Shown here: piece after piece, positions 1 to 8,516 of the stretch
Numbering within the stretch: position 1 is the stretch's first letter
Layout of the letters: each line of letters begins with the position of its first letter
Assembly (NCBI GenBank): GCA_030833145.1
Contig: JAURHT010000007.1
Span: 1-36,924 of the forward strand
Source: Aquirufa sp.
GTDB lineage: Bacteria > Bacteroidota > Bacteroidia > Cytophagales > Spirosomataceae
Direction of reading: 5' to 3'
Length of the DNA: 36,924 nucleotides
The notes under the pieces: generated by a model
Databases searched by the model: none
What the model saw: only the letters and a program-made list of their open reading frames with translations
What the model was told of the DNA's origin: nothing
Program-made: the position numbers and the translations under genes

Positions 1-2263
1 CCGTGTAAATACTGCGTTCTTGAATCCAGTCCTGGAAATCCGTTTCGCTGATTTTATTAGGGCTGTTAAATAGTGCGTGATTCGGTTGTAAGAATATAGG
101 CTTCGCTTCCTCTTTTGTGATTCGATTGCGAGTTACTTGCAATGGATAGGGCGACATACTCGACTTCATTGGTCCTAAGAAACTGGCGGTATTGTATTGA
201 ACCACATAATTTCCGCCATTTTCGATGTATTTCATGATTTCGGGATAAGCGTTTTCCCAATACTCATTGGTATTATAAGCTCTCACTCCGGTAAGCACGA
301 CATCGTATTTTTGAAGATTTGCGGCGGTTAAGTCTTTTTCCCCTAAGAAGTCGACTTCATAGCCCATTTGCTTTAGTGCCTCTGGGACTTTATCGCCGGC
401 ACCTTTGATATAACCTAAGCGATGGCCTTTTTTCGCGAAGTCGACGTGCAATAAGCTCAAGTTCACGGGTGTGAAATAGCGTTGTGTAGGGATGTGAGGG
501 TATTCGATGGTTTGCAAGGTCAAGGAATCCACCCAGTTTTCGGTTCCGGAAGTGATATACAGTTGGATGTTGCTCGATAGTTTCCCTGCAGGTACCGATG
601 CCTCAGTAAAGGAAATAGGCCATTCGCGCTTCTCTCCTGCTTTCATTCCGTCTTTTAACGCGATGTTTGCCAAAACCGTAGCTCCCGACATCACCTCGAT
701 TTTACCTGGCTTTAAGGCCGCAAGTGCTGTGATGGAGAGGTTCGTAGTTTTCGTTACCTTGCTACCCTTAGGGAGTAAGACCACATTAGAACTCAGACTA
801 AAGACCGTTTTTGGAGTCACGGCGATAGGCTGCAAGATCTCCCCTTTCACTGGATCGATGATGAGTTCTTGTACGGGTTTCTCTAGGGAAAATTCTTCCC
901 CTTGAATCATAAAAGTGGCTTTTGCCGTATAGGCTGGATCTACTTTTGCTTGACCGATCTTCTGTTGTTCACTCACATTAAAGTGTCCAGTTGCTTTCGC
1001 TTCTTGTATCCAATAGGGTTGCGTAATGGGCGCGGAGGCCGTAATGCTATGATTGAATGGATATTTTTTATAGGGTTCTAAACTGCCCTTAACGGTCGAA
1101 TCTATACCTGCGAATGAAATCCTCACATTTTCCACCTGAATAGGTGCGCGAACGATAAATTCCGTCTTAATCGGCAGTTTTTCGCCTACCGCTACGATGC
1201 CTTGGGAAGTTGTTGCGCCTAAGTAAATGCCGGCTGCATTGACAATCCATGCGTTGATTTCAGCTAGTTTTTTTTGCGTCCATGGGCTTTTAGGAAGCGC
1301 ATGGATGGATTTCTTTAAACCGATCAGAGCCGAAATGCTTTCGTAAGGTTTCTCTGGATTGTAGGCTTTGATGATGGGAATGATCAGCGCATCGATGTTC
1401 GGATTCACTCGATTCCATGAAGCGTCTACCCCATCCCACAAGTATTCTTTAGGAGCATCACCGCCTAAAGTGGCGAAGTATTCGGTACTTCTTCCGCGGT
1501 CTACCGCAAAGCCAAAACCTTGGGATTTATGCTGGCTACGGCTGTAGGCGGCTAATTCGCCGGTGCTTTGGCCTAAAAACGGCAAATAATCGCCAATGTT
1601 CACTTTGAATTGGGAGTCAGATATGGTCGAATTTCCCGTAGATCCCGGGAAACGGAACGTATTCCACAATAAGCGTTTCGCCTGCCAAACCTCTACCCCC
1701 TTTTTCAATTGTTCTGGGAACATTTTGGGGTCTGCCGCTGCTTTATAAGCTTCGATGGCGAGTGCCGCGGAGGCTGAGTGATGTCCGTGTCCGGCACGCG
1801 CATCCGGTGGAAAACGCGTGAAAATGATATCAGGACGGGTTTTGCGAATGACCCAAACTAAGTCTGAAAGAATAAGTTGCTTATCCCAAAACGCCAAAGC
1901 CTCATCCGTCGACTTCGAAAAACCAAAGTCAAACGCACGGGAGAAATATTGATTCGCTCCATCGATTCTCCTGGCAGCTAGTAATTCCTGCGTTCTAATT
2001 AATCCTAATGGCACACCTTGCTCGTCGCCGATGAGGTTTTGGCCTCCATCTCCTCTAGTGCAAGCAAAATAGTTTGTTTCCCAATGTTGCTGCTGGGCAA
2101 ACCACGTGAGCATATGCGTGCTTTCATCATCTGGGTGAGCCGCTACGTGCAAAACAGATCCGAGCACCCGTAATTTCTGCAAATCTTCGCCTAATTGGGC
2201 TGATGTGCGTTGTTGGGCTAAGGCCGGAAGGGCCAATAAGGCCAAAAGGATGAGTTTTTTCAT
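1..2263 (-). CDS. PIG-L (LmbE-like) family deacetylase, large exported form, 3' end outside window
   Basis: Open from an ATG at 2263 to the left edge with no stop, so about 754 residues are visible and the C-terminus is missing. The N-terminus is a signal peptide (MKKLILLALLALPALAQQ). The PIG-L zinc site is clear: HPDDE at residues 43-47 and the downstream GHGHH around the second metal ligand. PIG-L enzymes hydrolyse N-acetyl groups from sugars and related substrates. The catalytic domain covers roughly the first 300 residues. A long middle region follows, and the visible end (VLTGVRAYNT, then LFNSPNKISETDFQDW) resembles the glutamine-amidotransferase-like domain found in large Bacteroidota members. 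The ATG overlaps the stop of the oxidoreductase upstream (TAATG), indicating translational coupling. Substrate unknown. The family call is secure. Confidence 0.88.
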   Translation of the reverse strand, partial: MKKLILLALLALPALAQQRTSAQLGEDLQKLRVLGSVLHVAAHPDDESTHMLTWFAQQQHWETNYFACTRGDGGQNLIGDEQGVPLGLIRTQELLAARRIDGANQYFSRAFDFGFSKSTDEALAFWDKQLILSDLVWVIRKTRPDIIFTRFPPDARAGHGHHSASAALAIEAYKAAADPKMFPEQLKKGVEVWQAKRLLWNTFRFPGSTGNSTISDSQFKVNIGDYLPFLGQSTGELAAYSRSQHKSQGFGFAVDRGRSTEYFATLGGDAPKEYLWDGVDASWNRVNPNIDALIIPIIKAYNPEKPYESISALIGLKKSIHALPKSPWTQKKLAEINAWIVNAAGIYLGATTSQGIVAVGEKLPIKTEFIVRAPIQVENVRISFAGIDSTVKGSLEPYKKYPFNHSITASAPITQPYWIQEAKATGHFNVSEQQKIGQAKVDPAYTAKATFMIQGEEFSLEKPVQELIIDPVKGEILQPIAVTPKTVFSLSSNVVLLPKGSKVTKTTNLSITALAALKPGKIEVMSGATVLANIALKDGMKAGEKREWPISFTEASVPAGKLSSNIQLYITSGTENWVDSLTLQTIEYPHIPTQRYFTPVNLSLLHVDFAKKGHRLGYIKGAGDKVPEALKQMGYEVDFLGEKDLTAANLQKYDVVLTGVRAYNTNEYWENAYPEIMKYIENGGNYVVQYNTASFLGPMKSSMSPYPLQVTRNRITKEEAKPIFLQPNHALFNSPNKISETDFQDWIQERSIYT

Positions 2264-3627
2264 TAGTTCAACATGTTTCGGTTCCAAGGTCCACGGTAAT
2301 TTCTTGCTAAAAGAGCTGTAGCTTCCGGGTCATTTAACACGGTTTTCGTTCCCGGATCATAGGAAAGTGGTCTACCTAATTTCATGGAAAGATTCGCAAT
2401 AATGCAGGATGCCGTAGAAATATGCCCTTCTGAGATATCTGCAATAGGTTTTGAACTTTTATCTATCGCAGCTAAGAAATCGAGCATGTGTCCACGAGTG
2501 GCTGGAGCCGCATTTAATTCGATGCGATCCTCCTTTAGATCCTCTGGATACTTTTCTTTTTCGTAAACCACATCCATATGCAATTTCTCGCCTTTGGGAT
2601 CTGTAGGCGTGAAATCATATTTCATCGTGCTCATTCGAAGGGTTCCTTTCTCTCCATAAATGGTTAAACCCCACGGATATTCTGGATCAGGAGGAGTTCC
2701 CCAGCTTCTATGTTGCCAAACACAATTCAACCCATTGTATTCAAAAACGGCCGTTTGTGTGTCAGGGATGTTGGATTTGCCCTCTTTTTGGACATAGATC
2801 CCTCCCTCTGAACTTACGCGGTTAGGCCAGCCTAAATCCAGCATCCAACGCGCCGTATCGAACATGTGGATGCACATATCACCCATAATTCCATTGCCAT
2901 ATTCCTCAAACGTTCTCCACCAGCGGGTGTGCGGTAAACCGTCATAAGGACGCAATGGCGCAGGTCCGGTCCACATTTCGTAGTCAAAATAATCTGGAAC
3001 GGCCTGTACTGGCGGATTTCCGTTATTGCGCATGTGGTAATAGCAATACATTTCTACATGTGCCACTTTACCTAAAAGACCTTTATCTATGATTTCTTTT
3101 TTGGCCTGGATTAAATGAGGCGTGCTTTTACGCTGTGTCCCCACCTGAACCGTTTTGCCATATTTTCTGGCGGCAGCGACCATCGCCTCGCCTTCCAACA
3201 CATCTACAGAAATCGGTTTTTGGACATAGACATGGGCCCCAGCTTTCACTGCATCAATCATTTGTAAGGCGTGCCAGTGATCCGGGCTTCCTACAATGGC
3301 GATGTCTAATTCATTTTCCTTTAATAATTGGCGGTAATCGCCATAAAGGCGCGGTGTTTTACGTGATTTTTGACGTGCTGCTACAAGCTTTCCTGCTTCT
3401 GTTAACATATTTCGATCCGGATCACACAAGGCCACCACTTCTACAGGCACTACCTGCATTAAACGGAACAAATCGCTTTTCCCGTACCAACCAGTGCCTA
3501 TAAGGGCCACTCGGTAAGGACGTGTTGGATTCACTAAATCTAATCCATAAGCGCCAAAAGTAGACAAAGCCAAAGCGGCCGATGCCCCTTTCATAAAATG
3601 TCTGCGGTTAATGTTGAATGTTTTCAT
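2263..3627 (-). CDS. Gfo/Idh/MocA family oxidoreductase with Tat signal
   Basis: 454 residues. The N-terminus carries a twin-arginine motif (RRHFMKG, Arg8-Arg9) followed by a hydrophobic stretch, so a folded, cofactor-loaded enzyme is probably exported. A Rossmann fold starts at residue 38 (VALIGTGWYG). The usual EKP motif is QKP here (residues 136-138). The C-terminal Gfo/Idh/MocA domain includes GDMCIHMFD with the typical Asp250 and His254. Members oxidise or reduce sugars and cyclitols with tightly held NAD(P); Tat-exported relatives include the NAD-dependent GH109 glycosidases, so a redox-glycosidase role is possible. It overlaps the GH30 gene upstream by 4 bases (ATGA) and the PIG-L gene downstream by 1 base. 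Substrate not inferable. Confidence 0.9.
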   Translation of the reverse strand: MKTFNINRRHFMKGASAALALSTFGAYGLDLVNPTRPYRVALIGTGWYGKSDLFRLMQVVPVEVVALCDPDRNMLTEAGKLVAARQKSRKTPRLYGDYRQLLKENELDIAIVGSPDHWHALQMIDAVKAGAHVYVQKPISVDVLEGEAMVAAARKYGKTVQVGTQRKSTPHLIQAKKEIIDKGLLGKVAHVEMYCYYHMRNNGNPPVQAVPDYFDYEMWTGPAPLRPYDGLPHTRWWRTFEEYGNGIMGDMCIHMFDTARWMLDLGWPNRVSSEGGIYVQKEGKSNIPDTQTAVFEYNGLNCVWQHRSWGTPPDPEYPWGLTIYGEKGTLRMSTMKYDFTPTDPKGEKLHMDVVYEKEKYPEDLKEDRIELNAAPATRGHMLDFLAAIDKSSKPIADISEGHISTASCIIANLSMKLGRPLSYDPGTKTVLNDPEATALLARNYRGPWNRNMLN

Positions 3628-4946
3628 AGGACGATCGTTACGACTGATTCAGCCGGTATTTCTAGGTTTAGTTTTTCTACGCTCAGGTTCTTTTTGCGGC
3701 CCTCGTTTTGGACTAATAATACTGTTTTTCCATCTGGTCGCTTGAAGGCTGCTGCCTGAATCCCTTCCGGCACATCGATTCCTAAGCGTACAGAGCCGGC
3801 CGGTACAAATCTGGCCACTTGCATAACAATATAATACGATTGATTGCGGGTGATATCCTGACCTGAGATGGTTAGCGCACCTAAGCATTCGGTGCAACCA
3901 CCTGGTGTATGAGGCCCATAGCTAGGATCATTTGCTAAATTCCATTCAATGGCCGTTTTTGCGTGGTTATTCACCGCGCCTAAGATGACATTCTTTACGT
4001 GCCACATAAAGTCGCCCGTAAAATCGCCTTTATACCCCGTCCATTGTTCAGTAAAATACAGGTCTTTATCCGGATGCGCCGCTTTCACTTTGCTCAAGGC
4101 AGAAATATCCCCATTGTACAAGTGAAAGGCTGACCCACTCACATATTGCTTTGCTTCTACATCGTTTAATAGATCGATTGCGTATTCTGGATGATCGCAA
4201 TTGTGATCGTAAATGATGATTTTAGTGTTGATATTTCGCTTTTTGAATACAGGTCCTAAAGCCGTTTTGATAAAATTCGCCTGCATCTGCGAACTCATGT
4301 ACATGCTGGGATTATTACCTGGATGAAGGGGTTCATTTTGCGGTGTTAATGCCCAAATTGGAATACCCTCCTTTTCCATCGCCTGAATGTAATTAGCCAG
4401 GTAATTCGCATAGGTTGTATAGTGTTTTTCCAAAAGCGATCCCCCTTTGCTCTCTCCATTATCCTTCATCCAAGTAGGTGGAGACCAAGGTGTGGCCATC
4501 AATTTTATTGCTGGGTTAATCGCTAAAATTTGCTGTAAAACAGGAATTAAATCCGCTTTTGAGGGCTCTAGACTAAATTTTCTAGGCTTGTCCTCATACG
4601 TAAATACCGTTGCATCTAAATCTGTTGCACCTACTCCGATTCTCAAAACGGAGATTCCGTTTTTGCCAAAAAGCTCTTGTAAAAGTGCAGCTCTTTTCGT
4701 GGGTTCTAAGGCCTGAATTAATTGAGCGCTTCCGCCTGTTAACGTAAATCCGAATCCATCGATGCTTTGAAAGGTCTGTTCTGGATGTACCACAATCTTA
4801 GCTCCATTAAAATCGGAATACAGATTTTCGGACTTTTGAAAAAAGGTTTTCTGTTTAGGTTGACTTAGGTACAGCTCCGTTTGGGAAAAACAGAAAAACG
4901 GCAAGCTTATTAGCAGCACTAGTTTTTTCATAGGTTTAAATTTCAT
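3624..4946 (-). CDS. Glycoside hydrolase family 30 (glucosylceramidase-like) enzyme
   Basis: 440 residues with an N-terminal signal peptide ending near FCFSQ. The GH30 barrel starts with the family signature SIDGFGFTLTGGSA (61-74). The acid/base Glu205 lies in LTPQNEP and the nucleophile Glu300 in LYFTEQWTG; TPWSPPTWMK (152-161) is also typical. A short beta-rich tail closes the protein, as in GH30. Known activities are beta-glucosidase/glucosylceramidase, beta-1,6-glucanase and related exo/endo reactions; I cannot choose among them. Start: ATG at 4946; a second in-frame ATG at 4931 (Met6) would still keep the signal peptide. First gene of the three-gene cassette, with the SulP terminator just upstream. 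Confidence 0.9.
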   Translation of the reverse strand: MKFKPMKKLVLLISLPFFCFSQTELYLSQPKQKTFFQKSENLYSDFNGAKIVVHPEQTFQSIDGFGFTLTGGSAQLIQALEPTKRAALLQELFGKNGISVLRIGVGATDLDATVFTYEDKPRKFSLEPSKADLIPVLQQILAINPAIKLMATPWSPPTWMKDNGESKGGSLLEKHYTTYANYLANYIQAMEKEGIPIWALTPQNEPLHPGNNPSMYMSSQMQANFIKTALGPVFKKRNINTKIIIYDHNCDHPEYAIDLLNDVEAKQYVSGSAFHLYNGDISALSKVKAAHPDKDLYFTEQWTGYKGDFTGDFMWHVKNVILGAVNNHAKTAIEWNLANDPSYGPHTPGGCTECLGALTISGQDITRNQSYYIVMQVARFVPAGSVRLGIDVPEGIQAAAFKRPDGKTVLLVQNEGRKKNLSVEKLNLEIPAESVVTIVL

Positions 4947-4971
4947 TAAAGGTATCGAATATTTATAAAAA

Positions 4972-5002
4972 AATAAACCGCCTTTTTTAGAGGCGGTTTA
5001 TT
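4972..5002 (-). terminator. Rho-independent terminator of the dabA-dabB-SulP operon
   Basis: A perfect 12-bp inverted repeat (4972-4983 with 4991-5002; arm AATAAACCGCCT) encloses a 7-base loop. Read on the minus strand the stem runs into a T-rich tract (TTTTTTTAT). It lies 31 bases past the SulP stop and 26 bases before the GH30 start, so it separates the two operons. Confidence 0.88.
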
Positions 5003-5033
5003 GGTAATAAAGACAAGTAATATTTACGCTAAA

Positions 5034-6623
5034 CTAAGACTTGATTCGCTTTCTTGCTGCAGCTTGGTGGCTCGAGAGTGCCTTGTGATTTTCAAGACCA
5101 ACTAGAGTCACTGATCCCCCATCACTTTCGTAATCGTGCTTAAAGTGTTCGAAGTTTTCCATAACCGAGTGATCGACAAGATGTGTTTTGGAAAGATCAA
5201 TCGTCACTTTAAATCCGCTAGGAATAGATTCTAATTTACGTTTGATGCCTAGGTAGTTTGTAAACACTGCCGCATCAGAAATTTCGATTAAATACGCATC
5301 ATCCGTAAATGAAACTTCTGTAGGAGCGCTGAAAATGGCTTTCAATGGTTTTCCGTTGAAAATATTCACCAAAATCTCAGTTAAAATACCAGCTGCGATA
5401 CCTACTAATAAATCTTCTACTAAGGTAAAAATGATAGTCACTAAGAAAATCAACAATTGCTCCTTCCCTTTTTCTAGGGTATGAATAAATTCTTTCGGGT
5501 GTGTTAATTTGATACCCACCGTGATTAACATAGCTGCTAAAGCCGTATTAGGAATTAACTCAATCAATTTAGCCGCGATTAACACGAATAAAAGGATGAA
5601 GAATCCGTGGAAGAAGTTCGCCCAACGTGTTTTGGCTCCATTCGCAATATTGGCAGAAGAACGAGCTACCTCTGAAATCATCGGTAAACCACCTAAGAAT
5701 GCCACGACTGTGTTACCAATACCCGTTGCAATCAAATCCTTATTTGCATCTGATTTACGTTTGTAAGGATCTAACATGTCCATTGCTTTCACGGTTAGAA
5801 GAGATTCTAATGAACCCACTAAGGCAAACATGATGACAAATTTGATGAAGATTCCTGATTCACTTAATCCTTCAAAAGAAGCATTCAATTGAATATTATC
5901 TACCAAGCTTCCAATTTTTACGAGTGCATCCGGTGCTATCGTTTGGAAGTTCATGTAAAGTTCAGCTGGAATAGCTAAGGCTAAAACGACTAATGGCGCA
6001 GGAATTTTCTTGATAATCGGATTCTTAATCGCTGGCCAGCCCATCATGATGGCTAAACTTACTACACCGATGATGGTGGCTTTGGGGTCTAAATGCGACA
6101 CAAATTCTGGAATAGAAGCGAATAATTCCAAAGGTCCTTTACCTTTCGTCGAAACTGAAGTATGCAAGAACACCGGAATTTGTTTTCCGATAATGATCAA
6201 TCCAATCGCAGCTAACATACCGTGAACGGCAGAAAGTGGGAAGAAATCCATCAATTTGCCCAGTTTGAAAACTCCAAAAAGTATTTGTACTAAACCGGCA
6301 ACGACCATAGCACCTAGTGCTAAATGCCAGCCTAATACATTATCTCCTTTTCCAAATTCAGCTACTGCACCAGCTACAATGACAATTAATCCGGCTGCAG
6401 GCCCTTTGATCGTTAATCGTGATCCACTAAAAATACTCACAACTATACCACCTATAATGGCAGTTAGTAATCCCATGATTGGGGGAAAATCAGAGGCTTT
6501 AGCTATACCTAAACTTAGAGGTAATGCTAATAAAAATACAATAAATCCCGATACAGCATCGGAAGAGAAATTCTCTTTTAGGCCTGCTAGGCCATCTTTA
6601 GGCAATTCTATTTTATTTTTCAT
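5034..6623 (-). CDS. SulP family anion (probable bicarbonate) transporter with STAS domain
   Basis: 529 residues. The N-terminal 400 or so residues are strongly hydrophobic with about 10-12 membrane segments and the SulP opening pattern (DAVSGFIVFLLALPLSLGIAKAS). A cytoplasmic STAS domain follows from about residue 430 (VSFTDDAYLIEI through HLVDHSVMENF). SulP proteins carry sulfate, bicarbonate, chloride or dicarboxylates; sequence alone does not fix the anion. Its place 20 bases behind dabB, in the same operon as dabA, makes bicarbonate the best guess, by analogy with BicA. No sulfate-assimilation gene is nearby. The terminator at 4972-5002 ends the operon. Confidence 0.9.
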   Translation of the reverse strand: MKNKIELPKDGLAGLKENFSSDAVSGFIVFLLALPLSLGIAKASDFPPIMGLLTAIIGGIVVSIFSGSRLTIKGPAAGLIVIVAGAVAEFGKGDNVLGWHLALGAMVVAGLVQILFGVFKLGKLMDFFPLSAVHGMLAAIGLIIIGKQIPVFLHTSVSTKGKGPLELFASIPEFVSHLDPKATIIGVVSLAIMMGWPAIKNPIIKKIPAPLVVLALAIPAELYMNFQTIAPDALVKIGSLVDNIQLNASFEGLSESGIFIKFVIMFALVGSLESLLTVKAMDMLDPYKRKSDANKDLIATGIGNTVVAFLGGLPMISEVARSSANIANGAKTRWANFFHGFFILLFVLIAAKLIELIPNTALAAMLITVGIKLTHPKEFIHTLEKGKEQLLIFLVTIIFTLVEDLLVGIAAGILTEILVNIFNGKPLKAIFSAPTEVSFTDDAYLIEISDAAVFTNYLGIKRKLESIPSGFKVTIDLSKTHLVDHSVMENFEHFKHDYESDGGSVTLVGLENHKALSSHQAAARKRIKS

Positions 6624-6643
6624 TTTATCTAAGTGCTAAGTTA

Positions 6644-8509
6644 TTAAAAATATCTGTTTGAAAATTCGGCATGGGTTCTATAATTAGGACCCATAAAAAT
6701 GCGGGCATAAATACGGATCACGGCTAATCCATCCAGGATAAAGCTGAGTGATACGATGCTCGCTAAAATAAATTGATCTTCATGTATGTGTGAGAAGATT
6801 AAATCCTCCCCTATGAAGGTAGGTGTTATCGGAAATCCAGTAAGTCCCAAACACGCTAATAAAAAGATCAGGGCAATTTTAGGATGGTTTTCAGATAAAC
6901 CTTGGAAACGATTCAGGGTCATTTTTCCTTCTTGTTGGAACAAACGTTGTAAACAAAGATATCCTACAAGTCCAGCCACCATAATGCCACTTAAATAGAG
7001 CACTGATTCAAACGAATCAAATTTCTCATTTAATGAAATGGCTAAGGCAATCCAGAAATGATTCATAATCACTAATATCCAGCTTAATCGAATACTTTTT
7101 CGCTGTGTGAATGATTTGAATACCATGATTAAACCTATTCCAGCAAAGATGATAGGTAACCAATGCAAGGAGGTCTCATTTAATTGATTTTGGTTCGTTA
7201 AGTAATAACTAATTCCAAAAGCAGGGATGAAATAAGCTATTAAGCGTTTTCCATTCATGAAATTCAATTTATTTCCTGCCCATTTCATTGGATTCCAAAG
7301 GTATTGGTACATAAACGAATCTAAATTCCATTCTTTCAAACAAAGCACATACAACGTATTACGCAATTTTGTAGGCAACAGGCGCTCAATCGAACTAGCA
7401 CGCGGCTCGAAATGGTAGAATTGTTCTCTAATCAAATAAGTAACCACGGATGGTGAAACCAATAATTGATAAGTTCGTAGGAAAGCATTACCAGCGAAAT
7501 GGAATAAAGCTAATTTTTCAAACCCAAGCGAAACTTCGATGAAGATCAAACCTATTTGCGCAATGGAGGCATAGGCAATCTGACTTTTCACCGACGATTG
7601 AACTCTTGCAATTCCAGTTGCTACTAAAGCCGTTAATAAGCCTAATACCGCTATGAGTATTCGCACAGACGTCTGATTCTCCCAAAAAGGAAACGTTCTT
7701 AGCATCAAAAATACACCGATATGCACCGAAAGCGAACCATAAAAGATGGCCGAAGATGGCGTAGGGCCTTCCATTGCACGGGGTAACCAAGATGAAAAGG
7801 GTAATTGAGCTGATTTTGCCGAGGCAGATAGTAAAAACATCAAGGAGATAAATACCCCGATGATACTATGTGTTTGCAAATGCTCATGCACGAGTTCAGC
7901 ATTGTTTAATTGGGAAAAAGTAATGTTTTGGCCCCATAAATGATGACTAGCCCACATCGCTAAAATAATTCCCACATCGCCAATACGGTAAATAGAAAAT
8001 ACTTTCACCGCATTCTTCACCGGCAAATAGCGTTCACGGTAGAAAGAAATTAGTAGGAAAGACGAAATTCCTAGAATTTCCCAACCAATGAAAAGGGTCT
8101 CTAAATTTCCAGAAAGCGTTGTCACACAATAACCCACATAGAAAAAGAGCGTGGTGTTAAAAAAGCGCTTATACCCCGCTTCGCGGTGTAAATAATAGCG
8201 AGAATATAGGGTCACCATAAAAGTTAATATGGCTCCCACAAGTAAATAGACCGCTGTTATTTTGTCGAACAGAAAATCAATTTGGAACACGTATTCCTCG
8301 TTTTTAAAGAGGATCAGGTCATTGATTTGTATCGTTTCAGCGCCAGTAAAAAGCCAATAAGCCACGAATCCTATCGCGAGGCTTAATTGAATCGCTAAGG
8401 TGCTAAAAGCCGTGACAGAAATGAGTGTCTCGTTCTTTTTTGGTAAAATTAAACTCACCAAAAATCCGAAAATAGGCACCCAGATAAATAAATGAAGGGT
8501 TAAATTCAT
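6644..8509 (-). CDS. dabB: DabB, NuoL-like proton-conducting subunit of the DAB inorganic-carbon pump
   Basis: 621 residues, hydrophobic throughout, with 14 or more predicted membrane helices. It has the antiporter/NuoL core: GWEILGISSFLLI with the conserved Glu, a Lys-bearing segment (SAKSAQLPFSSWLPRAMEGPTPSSA), then SLSVHIGVFLM. No other Complex I gene is near, and the gene starts 7 bases after the DUF2309/DabA stop, the standard DabB context. In known DAB systems this subunit couples cation flux to CO2 hydration by DabA. It is also called ndhF/nuoL-like in annotation pipelines; the neighbour argues strongly for dabB. Confidence 0.93.
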   Translation of the reverse strand: MNLTLHLFIWVPIFGFLVSLILPKKNETLISVTAFSTLAIQLSLAIGFVAYWLFTGAETIQINDLILFKNEEYVFQIDFLFDKITAVYLLVGAILTFMVTLYSRYYLHREAGYKRFFNTTLFFYVGYCVTTLSGNLETLFIGWEILGISSFLLISFYRERYLPVKNAVKVFSIYRIGDVGIILAMWASHHLWGQNITFSQLNNAELVHEHLQTHSIIGVFISLMFLLSASAKSAQLPFSSWLPRAMEGPTPSSAIFYGSLSVHIGVFLMLRTFPFWENQTSVRILIAVLGLLTALVATGIARVQSSVKSQIAYASIAQIGLIFIEVSLGFEKLALFHFAGNAFLRTYQLLVSPSVVTYLIREQFYHFEPRASSIERLLPTKLRNTLYVLCLKEWNLDSFMYQYLWNPMKWAGNKLNFMNGKRLIAYFIPAFGISYYLTNQNQLNETSLHWLPIIFAGIGLIMVFKSFTQRKSIRLSWILVIMNHFWIALAISLNEKFDSFESVLYLSGIMVAGLVGYLCLQRLFQQEGKMTLNRFQGLSENHPKIALIFLLACLGLTGFPITPTFIGEDLIFSHIHEDQFILASIVSLSFILDGLAVIRIYARIFMGPNYRTHAEFSNRYF

Positions 8510-8516
8510 GGTATGA

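Noticed and set aside
507..905. 132-codon plus-strand reading frame
   Set aside because: Shadow of the PIG-L gene, whose minus-strand frame is open and homologous throughout.
6256..6639. 127-codon plus-strand reading frame opposite the SulP gene
   Set aside because: It lies wholly antisense to a clear SulP coding region, has no recognisable domain and no promoter, and its composition mirrors the transporter's hydrophobic codons.
6644..8509. Complex I subunit NuoL
   Set aside because: No other nuo gene is adjacent and the gene is coupled to DUF2309/DabA, so DabB is the better name.
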